From positions 545,001 through 609,000 of the forward strand of contig NZ_CP035501.1 in assembly GCF_004135585.1 (NCBI RefSeq): a stretch of DNA of 64,000 nucleotides, read 5' to 3'. The stretch's first letter is position 1, and each line of letters opens with the position of its first letter. A program made the translations under genes and the position numbers. The notes under the pieces are model-generated. The model made no database searches. It saw only the letters and a program-made list of their open reading frames with translations, and was not told where the DNA came from. Below, in pieces: positions 47,764 through 57,204 of the stretch. The stretch is from Sphingosinicella sp. BN140058 (GTDB taxonomy: Bacteria > Pseudomonadota > Alphaproteobacteria > Sphingomonadales > Sphingomonadaceae).

Positions 47764-47937
47764 ATGAGCGACATGACCTTTGGAACGAGGCCGCAGCCGC
47801 TTCAGGCACTCGATGAGGCGATGCGCGTCGTGCGCGAGAAAGCGGGCTCGGTCCGCTTCGGAACGATCACCCTCACCATCCATGAGGGCCGGCTGACCCA
47901 GCTCGAGGTTACCGAGAAGCGGCGCTTCGCCGGTTGA
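47764..47937 (+). CDS. DUF2292 (YezD-type) small protein
   Basis: This 57-residue protein is MSDMTFGTRPQPLQAL then DEAMRVVREKAGSVRFGTIT and LTIHEGRLTQLEVTEKRRF. It matches the DUF2292/YezD pattern (a helix, then G-x-I-T-I-x-x-G-x-x-x-x-I-x-x-x-E-K). It starts at ATG 47764 after GAGGAGG with 5-7 bases. It lies 60 bases upstream of the TauE/SafE gene. DUF2292 proteins are often near sulphur-assimilation genes; the function is unknown. Confidence 0.8.
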   Translation: MSDMTFGTRPQPLQALDEAMRVVREKAGSVRFGTITLTIHEGRLTQLEVTEKRRFAG

Positions 47938-47997
47938 CGGCGGGCAGCCCTCCCCCACAATGAAGACCGCTTTTGCGCACCTCAAGAAAGTATCTCA

Positions 47998-48753
47998 ATG
48001 GACGGCTTTGGCCTGACCGATCTCCTGCCGTTCATTGCCGTTGGGTTTGCCGCGCAGCTGGTCGACGGCGCGTTGGGCATGGCCTTCGGGGTGATTTCAT
48101 CCACCCTGCTGCTGAGCCTCGGCGTTCCGCCCGCGGCCGCGTCGGCGGGCGTGCACACCGTCGAAACCTTCACCACCGGCATTTCCGGGCTGAGCCACAT
48201 CCTTCACCGCAACGTCGACTGGAAGCTGTTCGCGCGGCTCGCCATCCCCGGTGTGATCGGTGGGGTATGCGGAGCCTATCTGCTCAGCAACATCGATGCC
48301 GGCGTCGCGCGCCCGTTCGTTATGGCCTATCTCGCCATCATCGGAGTCTATCTGATCTGGCGCGGTTTCCATCTTGCCGGCGAGCACAAGGCGGCCAAGA
48401 TCGTGGAGCCACTCGGCCTCGCCGGCGGCTTTCTCGATGCGGCGGGCGGCGGTGGCTGGGGCCCTGTCGTGACCGGCAATCTGCTCGTTCAGGGGCACGA
48501 GCCCCGCAAGACGATCGGCACGGTGAGCGCGTCCGAATTCGTGCTCACCTTGACGATCTCGGCGACCTTCATCGCCAATCTGGGCTGGGAGGCGTTCACC
48601 GAAGCCACTCTGGGTCTGCTCATCGGCGGCGTGATCGCAGCCCCCCTGGGAGCTTTCGTCGTCAAGAAGGCCCCGGGCAAGGCGCTGCTGATCTTCGTCG
48701 GCTGCCTGCTCACCCTCACCAGCCTCTACGGAGTCTACAAGGCGCTCGCCTGA
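47998..48753 (+). CDS. TauE/SafE family sulphite exporter-like permease
   Basis: The 251-residue protein has about eight membrane segments in two TauE/SafE halves. Each half carries the family's glycine-rich motif: GFAAQLVDGALGMAFGVISS near the start and GFLDAAGGGGWGPVVTGNLL in the middle. Members export or import sulphonates, sulphite or other organosulphur anions across the inner membrane. With the DUF2292 gene just upstream, a sulphur role is plausible. The TonB receptor begins 78 bases downstream on the same strand and may share the transcript. Confidence 0.85.
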   Translation: MDGFGLTDLLPFIAVGFAAQLVDGALGMAFGVISSTLLLSLGVPPAAASAGVHTVETFTTGISGLSHILHRNVDWKLFARLAIPGVIGGVCGAYLLSNIDAGVARPFVMAYLAIIGVYLIWRGFHLAGEHKAAKIVEPLGLAGGFLDAAGGGGWGPVVTGNLLVQGHEPRKTIGTVSASEFVLTLTISATFIANLGWEAFTEATLGLLIGGVIAAPLGAFVVKKAPGKALLIFVGCLLTLTSLYGVYKALA

Positions 48754-48831
48754 GCGCGGCACATCACCATCCGAATCCATCGATGCTGACCGGGCCACCG
48801 GAAGTGTCGCGATCCATCAGGGGAGCTTCTC

Positions 48832-51351
48832 GTGATCGCACGCTTCATGCTGCCCGCCACCTCGGCGGCGACACTCAAGACCATGTTCTACGCGGGCGCC
48901 GCTGTGGCCGCGCTCTCGGCGCCGGCCGCTGCATCGGCCCAGGCTATCGACGCCGCCGTGTCGCCGCAGCCGCCCGCGGGCGCGACGGTCACGCCTGCGG
49001 ACGTGGACGACGGCGCGATCATCGTCACCGCACGTCGCCGGGCGGAGAATCTGCAGGACGTCCCGGTCGCGGTCGCGGTGCTCGGCGGCGAGACCCTGGA
49101 GGCGCAGGGCACGTACAACATCAATCGTCTGACCCAGTTGCAGCCTACGCTGCAATTCTTCTCCACCAACCCGCGCAACACGTTCATCAACGTGCGCGGC
49201 CTCGGCGCTCCGTTCGGCCTCACCAACGACGGCTTCGAACAAGGGGTCGGCATCTACATCGATCAGGTCTATTATAACCGGATCGCCGCGGCGACGCTCG
49301 ACTTCGTCGACGTCGAGCAGATCGAAGTCCTGCGCGGCCCTCAGGGCACGCTCTACGGCAAGAACACCACCGCCGGCGCGATCAACATCACCACGCGCGC
49401 ACCGACCTTCGATTTCGAAGGCAAGGCCGAGGTTTCCCTTGGCAATTACAATTTCAAGCAGGGCAAGGCGTCGGTTTCCGGTCCTCTCGGCGAGACTGTC
49501 GCGGCACGGATCAGCGTCTCGAGCACGGACCGCCGCGGCACCATCTACAACGTGACCAGCGACAGCTGGATCAACTCCCAGGACAATATCGGCATACGCG
49601 GCGCGCTGCTCTGGAAGCCCACGGACACGCTCAACCTCACGCTTTCCGGCGACTGGAACCTGCAGGATCCGATCTGCTGCGGTCAGATCTACGCCCGGGT
49701 CGGCCGCACCCAGCGCGCGCTCAACCGGCAATATGCCGCGCTCACCGCGCTGTTCCCCGGCTATGCGGTGCCGAGCACGGACCCCTTCGATCGGCTCACC
49801 GATCTCGACGCCGATCTCGCCGCCCGCAACGAAATGGGCGGCGCCTCGCTGCGCGCGGAATGGGGGCTCGGCGACGGCACGCTGACCTCGGTCACCGCAT
49901 GGCGCTATTGGGATTGGGGCCCGAAGAACGACCGCGATTTCACCGGCCTCCCCGTCTACACCCGCGTCAACAACCCGACCCACCAGGACCAGTATACGCA
50001 GGAACTGCGCTACGCTTACGAGGCGAGCCGGTTCGACTTCGTCCTCGGCGGCTTCGGTTTCTACCAGAAGATCCACACCACCGGTGTCCAGGAGACCGGC
50101 AGGGCCGCCAGTGCCTGGCTGCTCGCGCCGAGCAGCGCGCTCTCGCGCAATCCCGCCGTGCTCAACGGCGTGCTCGCCGAAAACGACATCCGGCTGAAGA
50201 ATCTGAGCCTTGCCCTGTTCGGCAAGCTCAACTGGAAGGTGACCGACGCGCTGACCATCTCGCCCGGCGTCCGGGTCAATCACGACAAGAAGGACGGGCT
50301 CTACAATTCGGTCGTCACCGGGACGGCGTCCGACGGCAGCCGCCAGGTGATCAGCAGTGATCCTCGAAGTCCTTATTTCAACGATCCGTGGACGGCCGCG
50401 CAGCGCGGGGTGCAGGCCTCGCAATTCTTCGAGCCCCAATATAGCGACTGGAACCTCAGCTACGATCTCAACATCGCCTACAAGGTCGCGCCCGATATCC
50501 TCGCTTATGCGACCTATGCGAGGTCGTTCAAGACCGGCGGCATCAACCTCAACGGCGTGCCGAGCAATCCAGACGGCACCCCTGCGCTGCAGGTCGCACA
50601 GATCAGGCCGGAAAAGGTCGATCATTTTGAAATCGGCCTGAAGACCCAGTTCTGGAACCGCCGGGCCACCTTGAACGTCACCGGCTTCTGGACCGAGATC
50701 AAGGACTTCCAGGCCAGCGTGATCAGCAACGTCAGCGGCAGCAACGTGCTGCGCGGCTATCTCGCCAACGCCGAAAAGGTGCGCGTGCGCGGGATCGAAG
50801 CGGATTTTTCGCTGCGGCCTTCCGAGCGGGTCAGCGCCTATCTGAACGGCGCGTTCACCGATCACGAATTCCGCAGGTTCGTCGATGCCCCCTGCCCGCC
50901 CGAACTGGCCGGAGGCACCACGGCGGCGGCTGGCCAGACGCCGAGTGCGCCCGGAACTCCGGGCGGCATCAGCCCGGCCAATTGCGACGTCTCCGGCCAA
51001 TGGTTGCCCGGTGTCTCGAAATGGGCATTCTCGTGGGGCAGCGAATATAACCTGCCGGCGAACCTGCTTGGCCGTGAGGGCCAGGTTTATTTCGGGTACG
51101 ACGTCAACTATCGCTCGAAGTTTTCTTCCAACGCCTCACGTTCGATCTACACCGATATCTCCGGCTACTCGATCCACAATTTCCGCGCCGGCTTCCGCAC
51201 CGACGATTTCGACATCTTCGGATGGGTGCGCAACGCCTTCGACGAGGATTATTTCGAATCGCTGGCGGTCACTCCGGGCAATACCGGCCTGATCTCGGCC
51301 CAGCTCGGCGATCCGCGCACCTGGGGAGGAACGATCAAGTTCTCGTTCTAG
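48832..51351 (+). CDS. TonB-dependent outer-membrane receptor 3
   Basis: The 839-residue protein has a signal sequence (to about residue 37, ASA-QA), a TonB-box-like AIIVTARRR, a plug (NLQDVPVAVAVL to about 160, with VLRGPQGTLYGKNTTAGAIN) and a barrel ending in TIKFSF. The plug is the common FecA/CirA-type. The start is GTG 48832, 6 bases after GGGAG; ATG 48847 is an alternative. Its place behind TauE/SafE and DUF2292 suggests a sulphur-containing ligand, by context only. Confidence 0.9.
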   Translation: MIARFMLPATSAATLKTMFYAGAAVAALSAPAAASAQAIDAAVSPQPPAGATVTPADVDDGAIIVTARRRAENLQDVPVAVAVLGGETLEAQGTYNINRLTQLQPTLQFFSTNPRNTFINVRGLGAPFGLTNDGFEQGVGIYIDQVYYNRIAAATLDFVDVEQIEVLRGPQGTLYGKNTTAGAINITTRAPTFDFEGKAEVSLGNYNFKQGKASVSGPLGETVAARISVSSTDRRGTIYNVTSDSWINSQDNIGIRGALLWKPTDTLNLTLSGDWNLQDPICCGQIYARVGRTQRALNRQYAALTALFPGYAVPSTDPFDRLTDLDADLAARNEMGGASLRAEWGLGDGTLTSVTAWRYWDWGPKNDRDFTGLPVYTRVNNPTHQDQYTQELRYAYEASRFDFVLGGFGFYQKIHTTGVQETGRAASAWLLAPSSALSRNPAVLNGVLAENDIRLKNLSLALFGKLNWKVTDALTISPGVRVNHDKKDGLYNSVVTGTASDGSRQVISSDPRSPYFNDPWTAAQRGVQASQFFEPQYSDWNLSYDLNIAYKVAPDILAYATYARSFKTGGINLNGVPSNPDGTPALQVAQIRPEKVDHFEIGLKTQFWNRRATLNVTGFWTEIKDFQASVISNVSGSNVLRGYLANAEKVRVRGIEADFSLRPSERVSAYLNGAFTDHEFRRFVDAPCPPELAGGTTAAAGQTPSAPGTPGGISPANCDVSGQWLPGVSKWAFSWGSEYNLPANLLGREGQVYFGYDVNYRSKFSSNASRSIYTDISGYSIHNFRAGFRTDDFDIFGWVRNAFDEDYFESLAVTPGNTGLISAQLGDPRTWGGTIKFSF

Positions 51352-51687
51352 CGAGGCCGCTCTGATCGGGCGCATGCCGGCGTCGGCGTTTTTGGGCACG
51401 GGTACAGGTCTCAGCGGTACGGATGTCTTCGTGTCCCCGCCTTCGGCGCCATCATGGCGCCGAAGGCGGGCCTGCTCTGGTCGGCATCATCAAAGCCGAT
51501 CGACCCCGCCCGATCGTTGCCGGATCGGAAAAAAGCGAATGATCCAAACTGGATGGGTTGTGGCCGTGAAGCCGCATCCTTGTGGTAAACCGTGTGTTGA
51601 GCACGATATTCCGCAACACGGCACCTGAACAGCTGTTAAGCTTGCCCCGTGCCAGTGTTCGGCACACCCATTTTGGGAGGGCAAGTG
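51352..51687 (+). other. Gap holding a 35-base near-continuous palindrome
   Basis: These 336 bases contain no supported gene. The main feature is CCCGCCTTCGGCGCCAT (51436-51452), one base, then its exact complement ATGGCGCCGAAGGCGGG (51454-51470), a 17-bp arm hairpin with no T-run. It probably ends or protects the receptor mRNA. From 51500 the sequence is AT-richer and likely holds the promoter of the response-regulator gene, with GGGAGG just before it. Confidence 0.65.
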
Positions 51688-52065
51688 GTGGTCCTCGAAT
51701 GTTGCGTTTACCTGGTTGAAGACGATGAAGCCGTCGCGCGCTCGCTGATGGTCCTGCTCCAGATGCGGGATCTCAAGGTCGATCATTTCGCCTCGGCGGA
51801 CGCCTTTCTGCGCCGCCTTCCGCATCTGCCGCGCGGCTGCGTTCTGCTCGATGTGTGCCTGCCGGGCATGGACGGCCTTTCGGCGCTTCGGGAGCTTCGG
51901 AGACAGACCTGCGACTGGCCGGTGATCATGATGACCGGTCATGCGGAATTCGATCTCGAGATCGATGCCAAGCGGCTTGGCGCAAACAAGATCCTGGAGA
52001 AGCCGTTCGCGCCCGATATCCTGTTCGACGAGCTCGATGAGGTTCTTGGACTGGTTGCTGCCTGA
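51688..52065 (+). CDS. Single-domain response regulator (FixJ-like receiver)
   Basis: The product (about 125 residues) is a bare receiver: acidic pocket in LVEDDEA, phospho-acceptor Asp in VLLDVCLPGMDG, Thr in MMTGH and Lys in LEKPFAPD. The sequence resembles the receiver of FixJ-type regulators, but no DNA-binding domain follows. GTG 51688 is 6 bases after GGGAGG. It may act as a phosphate relay or sink; no kinase lies adjacent. It is unrelated to the GAF kinase at 22.2 kb as far as can be seen. Confidence 0.85.
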   Translation: MVLECCVYLVEDDEAVARSLMVLLQMRDLKVDHFASADAFLRRLPHLPRGCVLLDVCLPGMDGLSALRELRRQTCDWPVIMMTGHAEFDLEIDAKRLGANKILEKPFAPDILFDELDEVLGLVAA

Positions 52066-52089
52066 AATGGGACGCCGGCGGGGTTCGCC

Positions 52090-52284
52090 TCAGCAGGTTG
52101 CGATCGGTGACCCCGCGATGATATGCTCGCTCTCGGCCGCCAGCGCCTCGTCTTCATGGACTTCGGCCATCAGCAACAGCAGGTCGATGCCTTCCGGATA
52201 GGCGCAATCACTGGCGAGCAGGCGATAGTGCGAGGCACGCCGCCGAAGTTCGTCGGCAGCGATCTTTCGGGAAACGACAGGCAT
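52090..52284 (-). CDS. Small helical protein of unknown function
   Basis: The 64-residue frame from ATG 52284 (MPVVSRKIAADELRRRASHY, then RLLASDCAYPEGIDLLLLMA) looks like a helical, acidic protein of a kind found as hypothetical genes in sphingomonads. No clear ribosome-binding site is visible, and a longer frame reaches 52431. It converges on the response-regulator gene. Treat it as a likely but unproven gene. Confidence 0.45.
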   Translation of the reverse strand: MPVVSRKIAADELRRRASHYRLLASDCAYPEGIDLLLLMAEVHEDEALAAESEHIIAGSPIATC

Positions 52285-52530
52285 CGGGACGATGAACGTC
52301 GCATCGCCGCGCCCGTTCCCGGGCGCACCCGACCTTTGCGACGAAATGCAGCATAGCACCCGTTCATTCCGGAAGCGGCACAGCCATTGACCAAATTTCG
52401 GCCGGAATTGCGGACGCTCGCGCCGGCGCAACCCCGCTGATCGTCAGGCCGACGAACCCCTTTATCGCGCCAAGAAGAAGGGCAGGAACCGCGTCTGCCG
52501 TGGCTGACCCGCGCCCCTGCCCTGCCGTCC

Positions 52531-55242
52531 TCAGTAGCGCAGCCGCACGCCGAAATAGAATTGGCGTCCGTTGTCGTACATGGCACGGAACCGGCTTTCG
52601 GTGCCGGCATATTGGAAGATCTTGTCGTTGGTGAGATTGACGGCATCGAAGGTCAGGGTGACGTTGTCGAGCACGTCGATGTTGACCGAGGCGTCGAGCG
52701 ACTCGGTCGATCCCTGATTGAGCGGCGTTGCCCGGTCGATGTTGATGAAGAAACTCGAACGGTAATTGTAGGCGAGGCGAGCGCTCAGCCAGTCACTCTC
52801 ATAATAGCCGGTGAGATTGAGCGAGTGCTTGGAATTTCCGGGGATCGGATCGCCGCCCGACGAGCTGGCATCGGAATAGGTGTAATTGGCCTGGATTCCG
52901 AAGCCGCCGAAGATCGGCCGCGACGCCTGGATCTCGAAGCCCTTGTTGGTGCCGCCGCCACCATTGGAACGGCGGTTCACGTCGAACAGGCAGTTGAAGA
53001 GATTGTCGGTCGATCCGGACACCGGCGTGCAGCGCGACAGATTGGGGGTCGCGGTCTGCACCGGGAAGATGCCCTGGGTGGTGCGGTTGACGATGTAGGA
53101 TTCGATGTCCTTGTAATAAAGCGCGAGGGCGACGATCGTGTCACGATCCGGATACCATTCGAGCGAAACGTCGGCGGTGGTGGCGCGGAACGGATCGACG
53201 AAGGGATCGCCCGAATCCGCGGTCAGGGTACCCGGATTGAGGCTCACCCGCGGTACGATGTCGGTGAAATCCGGCCGCGCCATCGTGCGTCCCGCACCCA
53301 GGCGCAGCACGAACTGCTCGGAAAGATCGAACTTCAAGTTCGCGCTCGGCAGCACGTCGGTATAGGAACGCTCGACCACCACCGGCCGGAAATCGCCGAA
53401 CGCGTTGGAGATCGAGCCCGGGCCCGCCGTGCCGACGATGTTGCCGCGCGACGTCTGGTCGGTTCGCACTACCCGGACGCCGACATTGCCGCTCCACTTG
53501 CCGCCTTCGCGGCCAAGGGTCGCCATCACGTAGCCGCCATAGGCCTTCTCGTTGATCGCGTAATTCTCTGGCGGGTTGGGGATGCGGGCACGCACCTCCG
53601 CCGGCAGGCCGAGCAACGTCCGGCGCAACACCTCGCGGTCGATCTGGAAGAAGCGGGTCAATGTGCCGGGTTCGGCCATGCCGTCCACGAAGTCGTTGGG
53701 TGTCGCCCCCCCGGCGAAGAAGGGCGAGGTGCACGGACCGCCGCAGCCGGACGCGAGCAGCGGCAGGAAGAAGCCGCCGAAAGTGGTCGCGTCGAACCGC
53801 GTTACGCGGTCATGGTCGGTATATTTGAGGCCGGCGCTGAGCGACCGGATCGGGCCCCAGCCGACCTCCTGCTCGACGTCGAAATAGGCGTATTTTTCCT
53901 TGTCGTCGTTGGTGATCTTGTGGAGCGAGGCGAAGTCGAAGGCGAGGTCGCTCGGATCGGTTGGGTCGACTCCGATGAAGGACACTTGCGGTACCCGCCC
54001 GGTCAGATCGAAGTCGAACGCACCCGGCGCGCCGCCTTCGTAAAAGGGCTGCGACTTGGTGTCGCCGCTGGCCTTGGTGTAGCCGAGCTTGAGGTGGATT
54101 TTGGAGGTGTCGGTCGGTCGGTAAACGGTGTCGAAATCGGCAGACCAATTCTCTGCAAAGGCCTCACGATCGATCGCATCGTACACGACCGCGCGCCCGC
54201 CCGGCGTCGACGTGATCCGCCCTTTGACGACGGTTCCGTCCTCAACCGTCGCATTGGTCAGCGTGCCGCCGCCGCCGAGCGCGTTGGCGCCCCAGGCAAG
54301 ATAGTTCTGGTTGAAATTGTTGGCGCCGAAATGGGAGTAGAGCCCGGTCAGGTTGATCTCCAGCCGGTCGGACGGGCGGAACTGGAGAGTGGTGTTCGCG
54401 CCGTAACGCTCGCGCTCCTGCTGGAACAGCGCCGAGCCGATCAACGACGGCACCTGGCCGGCACCCGCGGCTGCTCCGGCCGGCGTGAAATAGCCGAGCA
54501 CCTCGACGCCGTCGCGGCGAATGTCGCGCTTCTGGTAGACCGCGCCGAACAGCAGACCCACCGTCTCCGCATCGTTCTTCCAGCTGATCAGAGCCGAGGC
54601 CTGCGGATCGAGCGAGTCGGATTTCTCAGTATAGGCCCCCTGGAGCGATCCGGTCAGCACGAACGGCTGCAGATCCAGCGGGTTGCGGGTGTGCACGTTG
54701 ATGGTGCCGCCGATTCCGCCTTCCTCGACATTGGCCTGGGGGCTCTTGTAGACGTCGATTTGCCCGACGACATCCACCGGCAAGGTCAGATAGTTGAAGC
54801 TGCGGGTCGCCGCGAGCTGCTCGAGGATGAACCAGTCGGCGGTCGCCACGGCATGACCGTTCAACAAGGTTCGGGTCAGGTTCGGCGCGGTGCCGCGCAG
54901 GCTGACCCGCTCGCCTTCGCCGAATTCACGATTGATGACGATGCCGGGGATGCGCTGCAGCGCCTCGGCTGCATTCTTGTCGGGGAACTTGCCGATGTCC
55001 TCGGCGGTGATCACGTCGGAAACTACGTCCGACTGGCGCTTGGCCTCGATCGCCTGACGCAGGGACCCGCGGATGCCGGTGACGACGATTTCGTCGTCCG
55101 CGCCGGACAGGGAGGACTGGTCCCCCGATGGTGCCTGGTCGGTCGGACTGCCCTCGGTCCCACCAGCCTGTGCATAGGCCGCCCCACTCACTCCGATCGC
55201 CAGCAAACTTGCCGACGCCACCATCATCGTGCGCAACACCAT
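52531..55242 (-). CDS. TonB-dependent receptor of the chitin/GlcNAc type
   Basis: The 903-residue protein has a signal peptide (cleavage near AYA-QA), a TonB-box-like EIVVTGIRGSLRQAIEAKR, and the plug SDVITAEDIGKFPDKNAAEA and LQRIPGIVI, then a barrel ending in QFYFGVRLRY. This plug style is the Xanthomonas-Caulobacter TonB subclass used for carbohydrates. Divergent to a GntR gene, glucosamine deaminase and nagA, it is a likely importer of chitooligosaccharides or GlcNAc. It starts at ATG 55242 after GGGAG. Two TTGG-N5-ACC boxes lie just upstream. Confidence 0.92.
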   Translation of the reverse strand: MVLRTMMVASASLLAIGVSGAAYAQAGGTEGSPTDQAPSGDQSSLSGADDEIVVTGIRGSLRQAIEAKRQSDVVSDVITAEDIGKFPDKNAAEALQRIPGIVINREFGEGERVSLRGTAPNLTRTLLNGHAVATADWFILEQLAATRSFNYLTLPVDVVGQIDVYKSPQANVEEGGIGGTINVHTRNPLDLQPFVLTGSLQGAYTEKSDSLDPQASALISWKNDAETVGLLFGAVYQKRDIRRDGVEVLGYFTPAGAAAGAGQVPSLIGSALFQQERERYGANTTLQFRPSDRLEINLTGLYSHFGANNFNQNYLAWGANALGGGGTLTNATVEDGTVVKGRITSTPGGRAVVYDAIDREAFAENWSADFDTVYRPTDTSKIHLKLGYTKASGDTKSQPFYEGGAPGAFDFDLTGRVPQVSFIGVDPTDPSDLAFDFASLHKITNDDKEKYAYFDVEQEVGWGPIRSLSAGLKYTDHDRVTRFDATTFGGFFLPLLASGCGGPCTSPFFAGGATPNDFVDGMAEPGTLTRFFQIDREVLRRTLLGLPAEVRARIPNPPENYAINEKAYGGYVMATLGREGGKWSGNVGVRVVRTDQTSRGNIVGTAGPGSISNAFGDFRPVVVERSYTDVLPSANLKFDLSEQFVLRLGAGRTMARPDFTDIVPRVSLNPGTLTADSGDPFVDPFRATTADVSLEWYPDRDTIVALALYYKDIESYIVNRTTQGIFPVQTATPNLSRCTPVSGSTDNLFNCLFDVNRRSNGGGGTNKGFEIQASRPIFGGFGIQANYTYSDASSSGGDPIPGNSKHSLNLTGYYESDWLSARLAYNYRSSFFINIDRATPLNQGSTESLDASVNIDVLDNVTLTFDAVNLTNDKIFQYAGTESRFRAMYDNGRQFYFGVRLRY

Positions 55243-55271
55243 TACATGTCTCCCTGCTGTTTATCGTTTTA

Positions 55272-55315
55272 TTGGTAATAACCTCTTTCGTACTCAACAC
55301 TCATTGGATATGACC
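55272..55315. promoter_or_regulatory. Paired TTGG-N5-ACC boxes, candidate GntR operators
   Basis: TTGGTAATAACC (55272-55283) and TTGGATATGACC (55304-55315) share the pattern TTGG-N5-ACC, 32 bases apart, about three DNA turns. The first contains GGT-AATA-ACC, resembling the GGT-N4-ACC core of DasR/NagR-type operators. TTGGTACGCCA lies at 55380-55390, nearer the GntR gene. They sit between the receptor and the divergent gntR-nag genes, where the regulator should bind. Confidence 0.5.
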
Positions 55316-55429
55316 ATCCTCTCTTTGCCGGAACTCGTCAAGCGTGCAAAAATTCAGTCCTGATCAAAAACGCTGGCATTTGGTACGCCATTGGTCCTAT
55401 GTTAGCGTGAACATGAGGGAGGCAGCGGG

Positions 55430-56164
55430 ATGAGCTTGATCGAGAAGATCGGAAGCCTGGACAGCGGGTTGGAAACCCCGCTCTATCATCAGCTTCGCAA
55501 GGCGATCCGGCAGGCGATCGAGAACAACGTGCTCCGGGCCGAGGATCCGCTCCCGCCCGAGCGCGATCTTGCCGAGCAGCTCGCAGTGTCCCGGATCACC
55601 GTGCGCAAGGCTCTGGACGGGCTGGTTGCGGACGGATTGCTCACCCGCAGGCAGGGCGCCGGCACCTTCGTCGCCCGCCGCGTCGAGAAGAGCTTTTCGA
55701 TGCTGTCTTCGTTCACCGAGGACATGGCCGCGCGCGGCCGCACGTCGCACAGCAAATGGCTCAGTCGCTCCGAAGGGGCGGTGACTCCGGACGAGTCGCT
55801 GATGCTGGGCCTCAGCCCCGGAACCCGCGTCTATCGATTCAACCGCGTGCGCTATGCCGACGAGGAGCCGATGGCGCTGGAGCAGTCGACCATATCGGGC
55901 TTCTGCCTGGCGTCCGCCGATGCCGTCGGGGAATCCCTGTACGAAGCGCTCGATGCGGCCGGCTGCCGTCCGACGCGGGCGCTGCAGCGGCTTCGCGCGG
56001 TCCTGTTCAGCGAAACGCAGGCGGCGTTGCTCGGCATCCAGCCGGGGTCGCCGGGGCTCTTCATCGAACGGCGCGCGTTCCTGGACGATGGTCGCGCCGT
56101 TGAAACAACCCAGTCTTACTATCGCGGCGATGCTTATGACTTCGTCGCCGAACTGAACGGATGA
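55430..56164 (+). CDS. GntR/HutC family regulator of amino-sugar use
   Basis: The 244-residue protein has a GntR winged helix (about residues 15-80: LPPERDLAEQLAVSRITVRKAL, GAGTFVARRV) and a UTRA effector domain that binds sugar phosphates in HutC/NagR-type proteins. Position at the head of a nag operon and divergence from the carbohydrate TonB receptor argue for a NagR/DasR-like repressor responding to GlcNAc-6-P or GlcN-6-P. ATG 55430 follows GAGGGAGG. The stop overlaps the next start (ATGA). Confidence 0.88.
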   Translation: MSLIEKIGSLDSGLETPLYHQLRKAIRQAIENNVLRAEDPLPPERDLAEQLAVSRITVRKALDGLVADGLLTRRQGAGTFVARRVEKSFSMLSSFTEDMAARGRTSHSKWLSRSEGAVTPDESLMLGLSPGTRVYRFNRVRYADEEPMALEQSTISGFCLASADAVGESLYEALDAAGCRPTRALQRLRAVLFSETQAALLGIQPGSPGLFIERRAFLDDGRAVETTQSYYRGDAYDFVAELNG

Positions 56165-57204
56165 AAATGGACTCCACGATCACCTCGCAAAGCCGCATGT
56201 TCGCCGAAGCCGCCGAAGCCGGCGACGCCGTTGCCCGCCAGCTCGACGAAAACCTCGCCCAGCGTCAGCGGATCGGCGCGCGTTTGCGCAGCCTCGCCCC
56301 GCAGCTGGTCGTCACCTGCGCCCGCGGCAGCTCCGATCACGCCGCAACCTTCGCCAAATATCTGATCGAGACCAAGACCGGGGCGACGACCGCCTCGGCG
56401 GCGCCGTCGATCACCTCCGTCTACGAGGGCAAGCCCAAGCTCGATGGCACCCTCTGCATCGCCGTCTCGCAGTCCGGGAAAAGCCCCGACCTGCTGGCGT
56501 CGGTCGAAACGGCGCGCAATGCCGGCGCCTATGTGATCGTGCTCGTCAACCAGCCCGATTCACCGTTGGCGGCGCTGGCCCACGAGGTGCTGCCGCTGCA
56601 CGCCGGGCCCGAGCTCAGCGTCGCCGCCACCAAATCCTACATCGCCTCGCTGGCCGCGATCACCGGCCTGGTTGCGGAGTGGGCGCAGGACGATCCGCTG
56701 CGCGAGGCGCTCGCAGGCGCACCGGCCCTGCTCCGCCAGGCCTGGGAGCTCGACTGGAGCCCGCTCGTCGATCTGCTCCGGGATCGTACCAATCTCTACA
56801 CGATCGGCCGCGGCATCGCGCTCGGCGTCGCTCAGGAAGCCGCGCTCAAGCTAAAGGAGACCTGCGGGCTCCATGCCGAAGCGTTCAGCGCCGCCGAGGT
56901 CCGCCATGGACCGATGGCGATCGTCGGCAAGGATTTCCCGATCCTGGTCTTCCGGCAGCGCGACAAGACCGCGGTCGGGGTGACGGAGCTTGTTGCCGAA
57001 TTGGCCGCGCGCGGCAGCAGGGTCGCGGTGGCGGGGGAAGGCCCGGCCGGCACGATCGCCCTTCCCTGCGTCGACTCCCATCCGGTGCTGCAGCCGATCC
57101 TGCAGATCCAGAGCTTCTACCGCGCGGCCAACGCTCTGTCCTTCGCCCGCGGCTTCGATCCCGATCGCCCGCCCCACCTGTCCAAGGTGACGGAGACGAT
57201 CTGA
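56161..57204 (+). CDS. SIS-domain glucosamine-6-phosphate deaminase (NagB-II type)
   Basis: The 347-residue protein contains two SIS domains like the isomerase half of GlmS. CARGSSDHAATFAKY (about 53-67), SQSGKSPDLL and GRGIALGVAQEAALKLKETC are typical; the GlmS glutaminase domain is absent. With nagA directly downstream the expected reaction is conversion of glucosamine-6-phosphate to fructose-6-phosphate, the NagB-II activity of alphaproteobacteria that lack classic NagB. It overlaps gntR by 4 bases and nagA by 1 base. Confidence 0.85.
   Translation: MKMDSTITSQSRMFAEAAEAGDAVARQLDENLAQRQRIGARLRSLAPQLVVTCARGSSDHAATFAKYLIETKTGATTASAAPSITSVYEGKPKLDGTLCIAVSQSGKSPDLLASVETARNAGAYVIVLVNQPDSPLAALAHEVLPLHAGPELSVAATKSYIASLAAITGLVAEWAQDDPLREALAGAPALLRQAWELDWSPLVDLLRDRTNLYTIGRGIALGVAQEAALKLKETCGLHAEAFSAAEVRHGPMAIVGKDFPILVFRQRDKTAVGVTELVAELAARGSRVAVAGEGPAGTIALPCVDSHPVLQPILQIQSFYRAANALSFARGFDPDRPPHLSKVTETI

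Noticed and set aside
52561..55278. 905-codon plus-strand frame across the GlcNAc-type receptor
   Set aside because: It is the antisense of a clear TonB receptor; its translation is Arg/Gly/Asp-rich without recognisable domains.
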